Shown piece by piece: positions 48,148-60,125 of a DNA stretch of 64,000 nucleotides. A program made the translations under genes and the position numbers. Under the pieces are notes generated by a model. It made no database searches, was not told the DNA's origin, and saw only the letters and a program-made list of their open reading frames with translations. This DNA comes from Sipunculus nudus (lineage: Eukaryota; Annelida; Sipuncula; Golfingiida; Sipunculidae): assembly GCA_026874595.1 (NCBI GenBank), contig CM049308.1, forward strand, positions 50,332,124 to 50,396,123, written 5' to 3'. The stretch's first letter is position 1, and each line of letters begins with the position of its first letter.

Positions 48148-48149
<2 letters not shown>
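46626..48149. other. Intergenic or intronic, no gene seen
   Basis: The sequence is AT-rich. A fragment at about 46990-47110 with tgtccgtctggctgcccgtc resembles the family A start, so a decayed copy is likely. Nothing else is supported. Confidence 0.45.
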
Positions 48150-48201
<52 letters not shown>

Positions 48202-48760
48202 TAGTTTACAGCATTAAATCAACATGAAAGAAAAATCTGACAGCGTGAGATCAAATAAATTTTATCCTTAAAACAAGGATATCAGTATAAAAGAAGTCCG
48301 GTCAACCGCGTATATATATACAAACACATATAAATATATATGTGTGTGTGCATGTGTTTCTGTGTGCTGCATTGTTTGTGATTTTCACGCGGTTTACTAT
48401 ACCTACATTTTCCTCCTGCTGAAGTATATATATACAAACACATATAAATATATATGTGTGTGTTTCTGTGTGCTGCATTGTTTGTAATTTTCACGCGGTT
48501 TATACTATACCTACATTTTCCTCCTGCTGAAGTATATATATACAAACACATATAAATATATGTGTGTGTGTTTCTGTGTGCTGCATTGTTTGTGATTTTC
48601 ACGCGGTTTACTATACCTACATTTTCCTCTTGCTGAAGTATATATATACAAACACATATAAATATATATGTGTGTGTGTTTCTGTGTGCTGCATTGTTTG
48701 TGATTTTCACGCAGTTTACTATACCTACATTTTCCTCCTGCTGAAGTATATATATATATA
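48150..48760 (+). repeat. (TA)n tract and 108-bp tandem repeat, four copies
   Basis: A (TA)n tract lies at 48150-48198. From about 48308 four units of 106-108 bases follow, marked by tgctgcattgtttgtgattt at 48365, 48471, 48579 and 48687, each with an internal TATATATACAAACACATATA stretch. The 161-codon minus-strand frame across them is a periodicity artefact. Confidence 0.93.
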
Positions 48761-48933
48761 CACACACGCTGGAATAGGTGCATGGTTTAAACTTATCCCT
48801 CTCTTGTTAGCAAATAATGGCATTTATTATTGTTGAGTTTCTTATATTATATTTGTTATATGCATAAAGACAAACCGATGAAGATTATTTGCTTCAGACC
48901 AGACCAATATATGTCCGAAAAGGCCTCATAATT

Positions 48934-49164
48934 CAGGGGCGGATCAAGGATTTAGAAAAAAAGGGGGGTCGAACCCAGGAGGACTATAATGTCAAAGCCT
49001 AAGAAATCAAGGTCCCAAGGTCCGAAAGGGGGGGGGGGGGGGTGCGGGGGTCAGGCCACAAAAATTGGTCTAAAACTCTTACAAACAGGTTGCGGCAGCT
49101 GAAAAAAACAAGGGGAAGGGGGTTCGAAACCCTTGAACTCCCCCCCCCCCCCGGTCCGCTCCTG
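48934..49164. mobile_element. hAT-like MITE
   Basis: The ends are inverted: CAGGGGCGGATC at the left and, reading the other strand, CAGGAGCGGACC at the right. Internal poly-G and poly-C runs near the ends (49028-49042 and 49140-49152) and gggggttcgaa are also mirrored. CAGRGGCGGAYC termini are common in hAT-derived MITEs of animals. I do not see a clean 8-bp target duplication, so the superfamily is an inference. Confidence 0.6.
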
Positions 49165-49834
49165 AAATTTTATGTAACTATCGCATGAATATATGGAGGT
49201 AAGAGAATATGGAGGTAAGAAAAAGTTGATTATGAAATCCATGATAATTTAGAAGTATAACATGTTCATGCATAACCTACCGTCCTGCAGTTATTTATAG
49301 ATATAGATTAATATTAGACAAGTTGATAAAATTTGTATTTATTATCTGACTGATATACATTAAGTAAAATATCGATGTAATAAAATTAGGTGTATTTGGC
49401 ATTAATTTGCGTAAATGTAATTTCAATGCATACTTTTTCTAATTTTTTCTAATTTTTAGATCTGACCATATAACCTATGCATATATATACACTCTTGGCA
49501 CTTATATGTTTGCTGTCATATTTTATGTTGTGTAGTACGTGAGAATTAAATGAAGGTTTTTCGTCAAATCAAGAAAAGGATAACTACATTGAATTTAAAA
49601 CAGGAATTTGGTTTTATGTATATTTATGTGCATAAAATGTTTTATGTGCAATCTAAATTATTATTAATCTGAAAAATGATTTAATAATAAGTGAAACACC
49701 TGCTAGTGTTAAACCAATACATATATATATATAGAGTGTATCTTTATGGCATCTTAACTAAATATTTCATATCATTTCAGTTTGATGGAAGGATCAAACA
49801 TTTATATCCACAATGCCGGTTTACGTTCTTCATG

Positions 49835-49875
<41 letters not shown>

Positions 49876-50046
49876 TATATATATATGTATATACATAAAC
49901 ACTATACTTTGCCCCGCATGGACATCTCGAGTTTGTACTATAAAGGGGGATATATGTTACGTGAAATACAGTGGCGATGCCGAAGTCAAGTCTCTGCTTT
50001 AATTATTTCTCACTCTGTTAATTGAGTATTTTTTACATATAAATAA

Positions 50047-50118
<72 letters not shown>

Positions 50119-50252
50119 TGACATACAATACTTCTCTCTTCGTACAATTTACCTTGAATACTATACATCTTTTATATAATACTCAAAATACTCGGGGAAA
50201 CTCAGAAATACTTGCATACCGTGGCATTAACATGCATGTTTATCGTACGAGG

Positions 50253-50288
<36 letters not shown>

Positions 50289-50867
50289 GATGGTGATGAT
50301 GATGATAATGATGATGATGACATAGGACTTTAGACTATAAAGAATCTTGGTTACTCAATTAATATATAAAGTATTCCAATAATGGCATTCTACCTTCTTC
50401 TTAATAATTTATTTATAACCTTCTACATCATATATATCTTTTTTTATCATTATTAAAAACAAGTAGATTTCATTTAATTAAATTATTTCAGATCTATGCA
50501 ATCGTTAGATTTCTCAGTTTTTTCACGATTTGCGATGCATGTTCTTATTTTTTTTAAATCCTGCCATATGGCATATAATTGAGGAAAGAAAAAAAAACCA
50601 CATTTAATTTCTAAATTCTTTGGTCCCTGTGCAGCATGAGTCTATCAAAATTAAGACATATTTTTTTTATACTCACAACGTTAAAATCATGCACATTGCC
50701 TTGATTAGCTAACATATAAAAAAACATATATTTGGCTATTTTGCTTTCTCATATTTTAAAAGCGTGCATTATTAGATGCAAAGATTTAGAAGATTGGCAC
50801 ATGAAGAGAGTTACAGATACACACACTTTACATATACAACCCAACTTTTTAACCGTAGTTTTTTTTC

Positions 50868-50899
<32 letters not shown>

Positions 50900-51449
50900 A
50901 ACATAGTCTTGTTTTCTTGAAGTGATTATTAGATAAAAAAAATAAACACTAAAAAATACAATATATTCAAGGCTAAAGAACGATGTATCATATCATTTTT
51001 TTCTGAAAATTAAAATATGAAACTGTTATATGAGGTGACAAACAGCTATCGTAATAAATCAAACAACGCTGTCGAGAAAGAAAATACATGTAAGAAATTT
51101 ATACATGTATATATAGGCACGAAAACTACATGTCAGACCCTTAAGATTTCGATATAAACATGCCTATCTAAGACTATCAGTGTATAAACCATTAAAACCG
51201 ATTGTGTACGCTACCGTTTTTAAATTTCGATATAAAATTCAAAAGAAAAGTTGTAATATAACTTACGGTAATCGGCTAAGTTGTATATGCTGTTTCATGA
51301 ATGAAATTTGTTCCTGTAAAACATATATATTTATTTTTTTTTTATATCATTCATCTCCGTTTAGAGTAGTTACAATTGTACCTGCATGGTGGAGTCTTAT
51401 ATACCTTGGTCTGCAGGCGAATTAAATGTTGGATAAATAATCATATACA

Positions 51450-51523
<74 letters not shown>

Positions 51524-51899
51524 ACCGCAAAATAACGCACCGTGATCGTTTTACATGCATGTTTTACAATGACAATCTGTTTAGGCACGTTTGTTTACGC
51601 GCGCACTCTTAAATGCAGTTATATTCATGTATGTCTCTCTGACACACAATAGCATGAATATATAATAAAAATGAACGAAACATGCAGCAGAAAGAAGAAC
51701 AGGGTGTTATTTTGAGTAAAGTTTTCAACATTGTCGAAAGAAACCACATATGTCACTATGGCAAGTTTTCCCAAACGGTTCATAAAGCAGTTTGACATTA
51801 GCACTAGGCTGTCCCGTCTCAAAATCGTGCTGATTAAATGACATACATATGGCTTTATGTAGTCTTATGGAAACAAGGTTATTTAAAAGATACAGAAAC
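49165..51899. repeat. AT-rich intergenic region with multiple (TA)n tracts
   Basis: (TA)n tracts lie at 49837-49886, 50055-50114, 50255-50286, 50873-50899 and 51452-51519. A short GAT-rich run follows at 50289-50320. Between them I see no supported gene; the phrase catttcagTTTGATGGAAGG at about 49773 looks like an acceptor plus exon but runs into (TA)n. Confidence 0.75.
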
Positions 51900-52440
51900 A
51901 GCGACTACTCTGGTTGCCAGGCTGAGCCAGGCCCGGCACGCCTAAAGTGACTTCATGACCGGGGCTATTCCCATGAAATTTTAACCCGAGACATGACTAA
52001 AAGAAACCCGTATGAAGTTATAATCTTTAGGGCCATTAGATGCTTATTAGAAACCAGACACGTCCGCCTGGAAACCGGAGTAATTAGGCTCCGAAAGGCT
52101 GTTTCCATTGGAATCTGATGTTGAGTAAGCTGAGACGGGGCCCCGGAAATATTATCAGTGTAGTATTACAAGTCCCGGTGGAACTCCATGGCGACGTGTG
52201 AAATTAACAAGCCATCGATTTGGGTCTTGAAATGTACATCTTGTTCTGGCGTGTGTTTATTTCTTGGATCCCCGACCATTGTCGCAGTGAATTATCGGGT
52301 ATTATGGAATTAAGGAAAAATACAGAAAAGGCTTTTGCTTGTCACCGGGCGCTTAAGACGATTCTACCGATGATTGGGTCCTTTTTAAACCCGTCGGCAC
52401 GGAATAAGTCAGCCAGAAATTTGCTGAGGTTATATAAATG
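51900..52440. promoter_or_regulatory. Candidate conserved noncoding element
   Basis: The stretch stands out from its AT-rich surroundings by balanced composition, absence of repeats and dense non-redundant words, including a homeodomain-type TAATTAG at about 52081. It has no good exon structure. Conservation cannot be tested here, so this is inference from composition. Confidence 0.35.
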
Positions 52441-54869
52441 TTTATTTCTGACATCGCACGTAATAATGTTCACTTCTATTTAGGTGTAATCCATTCATTC
52501 TGTCGTTAACATTTAAATTCAACGCTATTTTCTTGAGTGCGTTATTTATTGCCTGAGTATCTTCGGGTTTTTTTATATATATATAGCCGGTGTCACCTGG
52601 GTAAAAAAATATGCACCGCGTTCTGTCCTTTATATGGACAAAGCTTTTTTTGAAAATAACTATGTGTATTTTGAAAATAACTTTATTATATGAACACTGA
52701 GAAGAATAGAATGTATATATTAAATATTTACACGTTTTATGTGAAAACACAAAATAATAATTAACATATATTTCTTTTTTTTTTAGTTATTGGAGTATTC
52801 TTTATATTATAACTTTGTATATATACATGTACAAGTAAATATGGCTGCCCTAAATGCCTATACCCACACACAAACATACACACGAGTATTTATATTCTTT
52901 CCTTTCATTAGTCAAATTGTACTATATATGAATAAGCGGAGGAATGAAGTCTCCTAGAAGAACTGATTATACATGCAAACTATATGGAAAAATGTACAAT
53001 AAATGTAATAGCTTCGAATCTCACACTATCCATGCATGTATATATGTAACACACACTTTATATATTCGATCTTATCTACTGGACATAAAAACAAAATATT
53101 GAATACACAAAATAAAAGTGACGATAGTTAATAACAAGAAGCACACATAAATAAATCCGCAAGTAATCTTGTTGTTATTATTTTACGGCACAACGATAGG
53201 TTGGTTTACGTGTAGAGGTGTGAACTGGGTTATATAGTTTTGGGCGTTAATATATTAAAAAAATAATGTATAAATCAACAGAGGAAGAACGTCTACATTA
53301 ACATACATCTTTTTTAATTATTATTATTATTATTAATAAATAATAATAGTAAAACAATAATAATAAAAATAATGATAATATTATTATTATTATTATAACA
53401 GGTTTATATAGTGCTCTTCCCCTTCTTAAAAAGATCAAAAGCACTCTACATATAGACTTATGAAAACATAATGTATAATTATTATACAATGTTCAGAGAT
53501 GTATACACATGACTATAGTTACAAGCACTGCACGAGAATGATTATTAAAACGATTGTAAAAATAAAATTCATACAACAGAAAAGAAGAATTCAGACTGCA
53601 TGGGATAAAAATAGTCAGAATCATACAAGAAGAGTCATTACTTAATATATAGCTGTTATGGTAGATGTCAAGTAACGGCAAATGCTAAATGCTGTGCGTA
53701 TGCAGTTCATCTGAAAGATCAGTGCATGATGTATATGAATTGAGAATAAGTAAGTTTTTAACATAGTATTGTTATTGTTCTTCTTTATTATTTTATAAAC
53801 ATCAGCATAATTATCATTTATCAATATCAAAGTTATTATTATCGTCACCATCACTGTTTAGTAATACATATGGGTCACACAAATTGACAAAAAAATACAA
53901 AATACATTTAAAACGTAAAATGAAAATTACGAGGACTTGCACATGTGTGAATCTGAGAAAATAACAAAACTGATTTGTAAGTTCTGTTGCAGGTATATAA
54001 AAGTCCGATGTTTGGCAAACATGCATGCGTATTAAGTGCAGAATTACTGTTTTTCACTTACAATTACAGTCATAGGCTGAACCATTTATGTGAAGTATAT
54101 TAACGCGCACGTCCATATGATGATTGCTGTTGGTGTTTGCATGACGTTGACCCCAGTAAAACTAAACAAAGCATGAATATATTGTAAAACGTGGCGTGCA
54201 TATCTATGTAAGTGGTAAATCGAGCGGGTAAAACAGACATGTTTATGGCACCATAATTATGCTGACTCCTAATTTTACGGTTTATACAAGCCGGACTGCA
54301 ATGGGACATGGATAGTGATCGGTTAAACCCTTTTAAGAATAACAATACTATTTATTTCTGGCTCAATAATGTTACTGGAAAGTATTTGATAATAGGTATG
54401 TATCAAAATGTAATTAATGAAAGTTAGTCACTTAATCAGGTATTCCTTTAAAATATATTTAAGGAAAGTGTGATTTCATATACAGTATATTTTACACGTA
54501 ATGCACCTGCATGTGTAATGTAATATTTGAATAATTTGCGTTTACACCTGCATTGACCATCCTGTTACTTCTAGTGCGCCTAAACGCATTTAAAGTATAC
54601 TTAAACGAATTATGTGTTGTGTTAATGTTGACAGTTTAAGATAAAAAAAAGCATTAATCATGATATCTATAAAATCTAATTGCATTTGAATCCTTGAAAT
54701 TACGCAGTACATTTAACATATACACAACAACAACATGAAAGATTTCCTCTCTAGGGTAAATTTTATTCGTAAACCGGCAGTACTAACGATTAAACAGGCC
54801 TCATTTTACAAAATTTGTAACTCTATAAAACTTAGACCATTCAATGGACCGAATTAAATCAATTGTGAT
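52441..54869. other. AT-rich intergenic region
   Basis: The region contains low-complexity (ATT)n at about 53313-53398 and short TA runs. No gene, RNA or element can be supported on either strand. Confidence 0.55.
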
Positions 54870-55400
54870 GTGGCAGTTCGGTATCTGATACGCATGACGG
54901 GGTGAACCGCCGCAAGTTGACTGGCGGAACGGAATAGTGAACCCCGAGAGATCCCCAGCTCCTTGGCCTGGTGGTCACATGCTGCGTCTGGCGGCCGATA
55001 TCAGATGTATAGAGCTCATTAAAACAGGTGGCGGAACGAGGTGGGGCCCAATTATAACTGCACAACAATCGAGAAAAAGTCACGCAATGACCCTTGTATT
55101 AGTGTAGGGAGTCGATGACAGTTACACGGTGCCATCTGCCCTGACTTACGACCCTGCGCTGTAAGATAACTCCTCGTAGTAACGGCGACACTCACAGCAG
55201 ATGCTCTTATGTAAAAAGTTTATCCCAGGTCCCCAACAATGTTTTCTGAGACTACCCAGACAGGAAGCCCCACATACCCAGCGTCGTGTAACACAGCAGC
55301 CAAACACGGCGTCATCCGGAGAGCACATACCGGCGCCACGCTCCAGGCATTGTTATCGAAATTCCCGTCTCTTCAGGCAACCTCCCAACTCAGTCAAAAC
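54870..55400. promoter_or_regulatory. Candidate conserved noncoding element or minus-strand exon
   Basis: This is another GC-balanced island in AT-rich DNA. It includes CAGGTG E-boxes and AACAAT SOX-like words near 55024-55070. On the minus strand 55146-55328 reads as a Cys-rich frame (VFGCCVTRRWVCGASC and later ICCECRRYY) with ten cysteines. I do not recognise a family, and there is a stop a short way upstream in that frame, so noncoding conservation is about as likely as a coding exon. Confidence 0.3.
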
Positions 55401-56215
55401 ATGTTTTTTTTTGCTCTCGCGAGAATTCAACACATTCACGCATGGACTTACTGACATCCCCTTGGATATCATTATAATTATAACAATGTTACATGTTTGT
55501 GTTATGTTGCAATGCGCCCTTTAAAAAAAGGGGAGCGGGAAGATATGGGTTGTGATGCATTGTTCGGTTTAGTGTTCGTTTTAAATATAATTATTACAAG
55601 GTACATTTGATAACGTATTGTTTGTTATTGCTTGGTGAGGGAAACACACACACACACATATATATACACACACACCGAAAAATCTTATGTGCACGCCAGC
55701 ACTGGTATGCGGTCAAACCTATACTTATATGTTAATGTATCATGCGGATTTTTTTCTGCTCTTCAAACAAACGTCTTGGTTAATTAGAAGTTTAATCATG
55801 CTATGTATCCACAGATTAATTATGGCAAAATTAATATATCATTATTGGTAAATAGTAAATACTCACTCATTGTTCCATATGACAGTTAATTTAAACAAGT
55901 GTGTTTTTTCTACAACAACTACTATTTCTATAACTCTAACACCACATTTCTGTCTCCTTTAACCGGCTTACCTTATTGTTTTGTTATTGTTATAATTACT
56001 ATGGTAGTGACAGTTAAAAATTTGACAGCCATAGTAATGCAAAATACATAAAATTCAATCATGTTAATAACAATGATAATATGATGATATTCTCAAAACA
56101 GCCTCTATGAACATTTTTATCATTAGCATTGTTATCACTATTGTAATACTTGTAATTTTTTATTTCCACCTTCCTGGGAACAATGATCTGAGTAAAAACA
56201 ATGACACAAAGCTAG
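55401..56215. other. AT-rich intergenic region
   Basis: A short (CA)n/(TA)n tract lies at 55646-55675. Nothing else can be supported. Confidence 0.5.
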
Positions 56216-56580
56216 TAGAAAGTGAACAATCGAGCGACGCCCACTGTGAACTGAGCGAATGATTTTGTTGAGGTGAGCGCGTCACCTGAGCAGGGCGGAC
56301 GGGACCCTCATCTTCTGCGACGAGAGTGTCGGGTTACACTCGTCTCATCTTTTCCTAGTCACATAAGGTGACAGTCTACAAGTCTAACTTGGTCTTTCTG
56401 CTTCACCGAAAGAAGAATGGAAGAGCCATTAGCGACTTAAAAGAGTGCGGTAGTTTACCCAGCATACCCGCGTCTCAGTAATCGTTTTGCAAAGGGATAG
56501 GCGTAATGAAATAACAGCCCTTCCGACTCACCGAACCTCTCACAGACACAGCTAAACCCTGCCATCGGTCCAGGCATATA
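56216..56580. promoter_or_regulatory. Candidate conserved noncoding element with inverted repeat
   Basis: A complex, repeat-free island of balanced composition. AGGTGAGCGCGTCACCT at 56271-56287 is an inverted repeat with 5-base spacing and contains E-box-like CACCTG. A second imperfect inverted repeat, GAGTGT/ACACTC, lies at about 56325-56342. The role is inferred only. Confidence 0.35.
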
Positions 56581-57587
56581 TATATCATATAACCCCCTAG
56601 ACTACATCTCTCGCATGGGCGAACCGAATCTTATTAACGTGTTTTAATCTGATTCTTCCCCGAGAGTGGCTCTCATCTATATTGTAAAGAGGGATTTAAA
56701 AAACAATCACGAAATATGACCAGATTTTTCAAGGTGAATCCAGCTAATACGTTACTTTGCAATCTGCTTCACATTTGTTGCCCATTTGTATATATATGGG
56801 TACTATTATGAAGCGATAAATATCGGCGATGTGTCTGAAGACGGGGTTTCATTGTAAATGGAGTGACTTTAAAATACAATCATTAAATATTCTATAGCCA
56901 AGTCCTCAATAATTTAAGCATTGCAGCGTTTTATTTTCGATTATATTAATTTTTATATATATCCCTGCATGATACATTTCGAGACAGAATATTCGGAAGG
57001 TTCATCCAGAATTTGGTGTCCCTTTTAAAATCAAATAGCAGCGAATGCAATACAGAGAAGCACCGAGAACATGATGACATTTACCCACCAAAGGGTCTCT
57101 AATGAAAAGTCCAAAACATATTAACGTGAATCCAAAAATATTGTAAAATATATGAAAAAAAAAAGATTTTTTTCTGGCTTGTGGAGTCCAGTATAGTTAT
57201 CTTTATACCCGAGCTCTCGGACGTTGCTCCTGCAGACCCGCGAGAACTTGATGTCCCGGCACCCTTTGATTAGCAACGCTTTTTCTTAACTTATATATGT
57301 GAATATAAGAAGACTCGAATAAGTGCATTCGATGACATATGTTTTTTATGTTAAATTTGGATACACGTCATGGTATTTCATGAAATTCTATCAAGGTACG
57401 AGAATGTCATTTGTTCGTCTGTGCGTATGCCTCGCGTCAGTCGGCACTCTTGCATGCATGACGTATATTTGGGAGCCGCTGTGGATAAAAAATAAGGTTT
57501 TATATAGAACAATTCAAACCTGTTTTATCTGACTAGCGACTGGCCAGATGAGACTGCAAACTTTTTTCATGGAAACTTTCTTTTCAG
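56581..57587. other. Intergenic or intronic, no gene seen
   Basis: Several moderately complex patches occur, for example 57190-57270. The open frame 57323-57532 (+) contains a hydrophobic stretch but no recognisable domain and is not supported by splice context. I annotate no gene here. Confidence 0.4.
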
Positions 57588-58060
57588 GAAGAAGAATATC
57601 TTATAGCAGAAGAAAAACAAAAGTTAGAACTGCATTTAAGGAAATTGAGCCTACTATTGCCACTCATAATGTGAAATAATGTGAAATTACCTTATAAACG
57701 AAAAGGTGAGGTTTAAGTATTCCTATATGTCATAGCAATATGTCATATATATGTGAAGCAGACGGTTGCTGTCTTTACCATTATATATTATCCTGTTTTG
57801 TCTGGTATCTATGTTGTATGTTATGATGATGTTTTGTCATAGGCTGCTTTATGTTTGTATTGTGTAATATATTTATGTCTTGTAACCAGAGTTGAGGTAG
57901 ATGTTTGTTTTTGAAAGAATCAGAACTGTAAAATAAGAATAGTTTCCACAGGTAAATTTGGATCAGAATGAGATTCTATGTTTGTATGAATTTAGGCCTA
58001 TGTTTATTCAATGTATCTTTTGTTGTGTATCAAGGAAAGTCAATAAACTGTTTAAAAAAA
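57588..58060 (+). other. Candidate terminal exon with 3' UTR (weak)
   Basis: A strong acceptor, actttcttttcag, precedes 57588. Two frames stay open briefly: one reads EEEYLIAEEKQKLELHLRKL and stops at 57672-57674; the other (two bases first) reads RRISYSRRKTKVRTAFKEIE and stops at 57677-57679. An AATAAA at 58042-58047 follows, then an A8 run and a GT-rich stretch. This has the shape of a last exon on the + strand. The product is not recognised and the upstream exon is uncertain. Confidence 0.35.
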
Positions 58061-58110
58061 ACAGTTTTTTTACCTTGTACATGTCTTTAATGCTATAGGT
58101 GTGTTATATA
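58042..58110 (+). terminator. Candidate polyadenylation signal
   Basis: AATAAA at 58042-58047 is followed by an A8 run at 58054-58061 and by GT-rich sequence, ggtgtgtt, near 58098. It would serve the candidate terminal exon at 57588. Confidence 0.4.
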
Positions 58111-59198
58111 TATAATACCTGACCATTGCTTCATGTGGGTAAGAACTACATGTACAACCGGAAAACAGAGTGAAGTTCTATATAATGTATACATTAAAAA
58201 ATAAGAGGAATTATATACATTACATTATAGCGTAAAAGTGTACATCTCCATTCAGACTTGAAGTTATAAACCGTAGACAAAACACCTCTCGCACATAAAA
58301 CTGTAGACTGCGCTTATGGAGCGACTGCCACTCCCCAGGCGGATCGACTCAAAAATTTATTTTTTTCCTCAAATAAAACCTTTTTTATATTTCGAATAGG
58401 TATGTAGTCGAATAAATAGAGCCTGTATAGAAGGATTTATAAAGTTATTACAAAAGCTCATTAAAAATCATCGCATACAGGAGGGTATTGGCATGCTATA
58501 TCCCTGCATGTATAGAGTTTTGGAGGGTGAAGGACAGTCCCAGTATCTGACCAGCAGTTAGCCTTGACTACACAATGCCCTGATCAGTAGATCAATCACA
58601 CATGCAGGGGGGCACCTCCTTGCTTACAGTTCATCTATATAACCTGCAGGGGGCGCAGCACTCATTCGTCTTGCTTATTAAAATTATATATGGAATAATG
58701 TCAGTTTTGTTTTTGTTCTGTCCTTGCATCTGTCATCCGCCCAGGAAACTAGTATTTTATTCAATATCAGTTAGGTATCAGTATGACGATAGACCTATAT
58801 AGCAGTAAAATCAGTCAAAGATTCGCCCTGGGTATAGCCCATGGAACGTCACGTGGTCAGGATGACCTGTCATGCAGCAAATTGTGAGAACCTATAGTGA
58901 TTTTTAAAATATTCTCAAATGCCGAATTTTATTTCACTTCTTTTTGTTAACAGATCGGTATAAATGTTCGCCATGATTCATTGTTCGTTTTCATTATTAT
59001 ATACCTCCGCCGGGTGTCTAAGTTTTTTTGTCAGATTCTGGTTATTTGGTTTGTCAATTAGCAAATGACCAAAAAAAGTTATGAACGGATTTTTATGAAA
59101 GTCCTGCAAGGTTAGGATAACACCTTAATTTTAATTTTTTAGAAGTATTATCTTGATCACCATCTAATGTTTCTAATTTAAAGGAATATATATGCCAT

Positions 59199-59242
<44 letters not shown>

Positions 59243-59639
59243 TAAACGTTTGGTGGTAGCCGTCCTCAATGCGTTTGGTTTATTTAATCATATTTCCTCT
59301 GTTTTTCATTATGTGAGTAATATACGGGAGGTGCGGAGGATCAGTGCACTACCGGGCCCCTCCATATATTGTCCCTTATGAAAACGTTTGTCATATGAAA
59401 GAACATCTCGTGCATCTACTTTTCGTGTGGGTATCAGTAAGACCACCAAGGAGCAACATTACCTTTGAGCACACATGCATGGGGAGCCCCCATACAGGGA
59501 CACATTAATAGGTGTCTATAGCAATAATTTGTTTAAACATGATTTAATCAGTCTTTATTTTCTGAGAACACGCAGTGTTAGCTGTAAAAGCATTGGCCAT
59601 TGTGTTGGGTTTGTGGAAGCAGTTGACGTGAGAATATTC
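58111..59639. other. Intergenic region with (TA)n tract
   Basis: A (TA)n tract lies at 59200-59234. The rest is AT-rich without supported genes. Confidence 0.55.
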
Positions 59640-60125
59640 AGACCGCAGGTGATTTATGGCGGTGAACCAGTCACATTTCCTGGCACAAGCAAACATACAT
59701 GTGACACCAGGAAAGGTACACCGAAATGAACAAGGAAGCGCCGCTAAACAAACCAGCGGCACCGGGCGCTAATAGCTTTACCACAGCAAGCAACAAGGCC
59801 CCTGTGTCATCAGCAAACAACTTTTCCATTTCTTTGTGGCTGGCGGTCGATTTCATTGACTCACGGGCGCTGGGGTACCGCTCTCGTCCAAACATAAGTC
59901 GGACGTCCCGTCCAGTTTAGCACGTGCCGATCTGCGAGTGGATATTTATTGCACAGGTAGACCAATTAGTTGCAAACGAGTTTGCCATTTCATTCTCAAC
60001 TCCGTAATGGGAGCTAAATGGGTGACCCAACAAGCATGGGGGTAACTTGAGCCCGGCCGTCTCACCGTTACGGCCTGCCACGACTTGCGACAAAGCTTGT
60101 TTCAAGCAATTTGAGAGGAAATACA
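59640..60125. promoter_or_regulatory. Candidate conserved noncoding element
   Basis: A 480-base GC-balanced island with no repeats, including CCAATTAG (59962) and several homeodomain-type words. Overlapping open frames on both strands (59726-59920 plus; 59671-59895 minus) are equally plausible or implausible, which argues against either being coding. Call is by composition only. Confidence 0.35.

Noticed and set aside
49121-49131. GGTTCGAAACC matching a tRNA B box
   Set aside because: It lies inside the MITE with no A box, acceptor stem or cloverleaf around it.
49751-49830. Acceptor-like catttcag followed by a short open stretch (FDGRIKHLYPQC)
   Set aside because: The stretch runs into a (TA)n tract without a donor or stop context, and no family is recognised.
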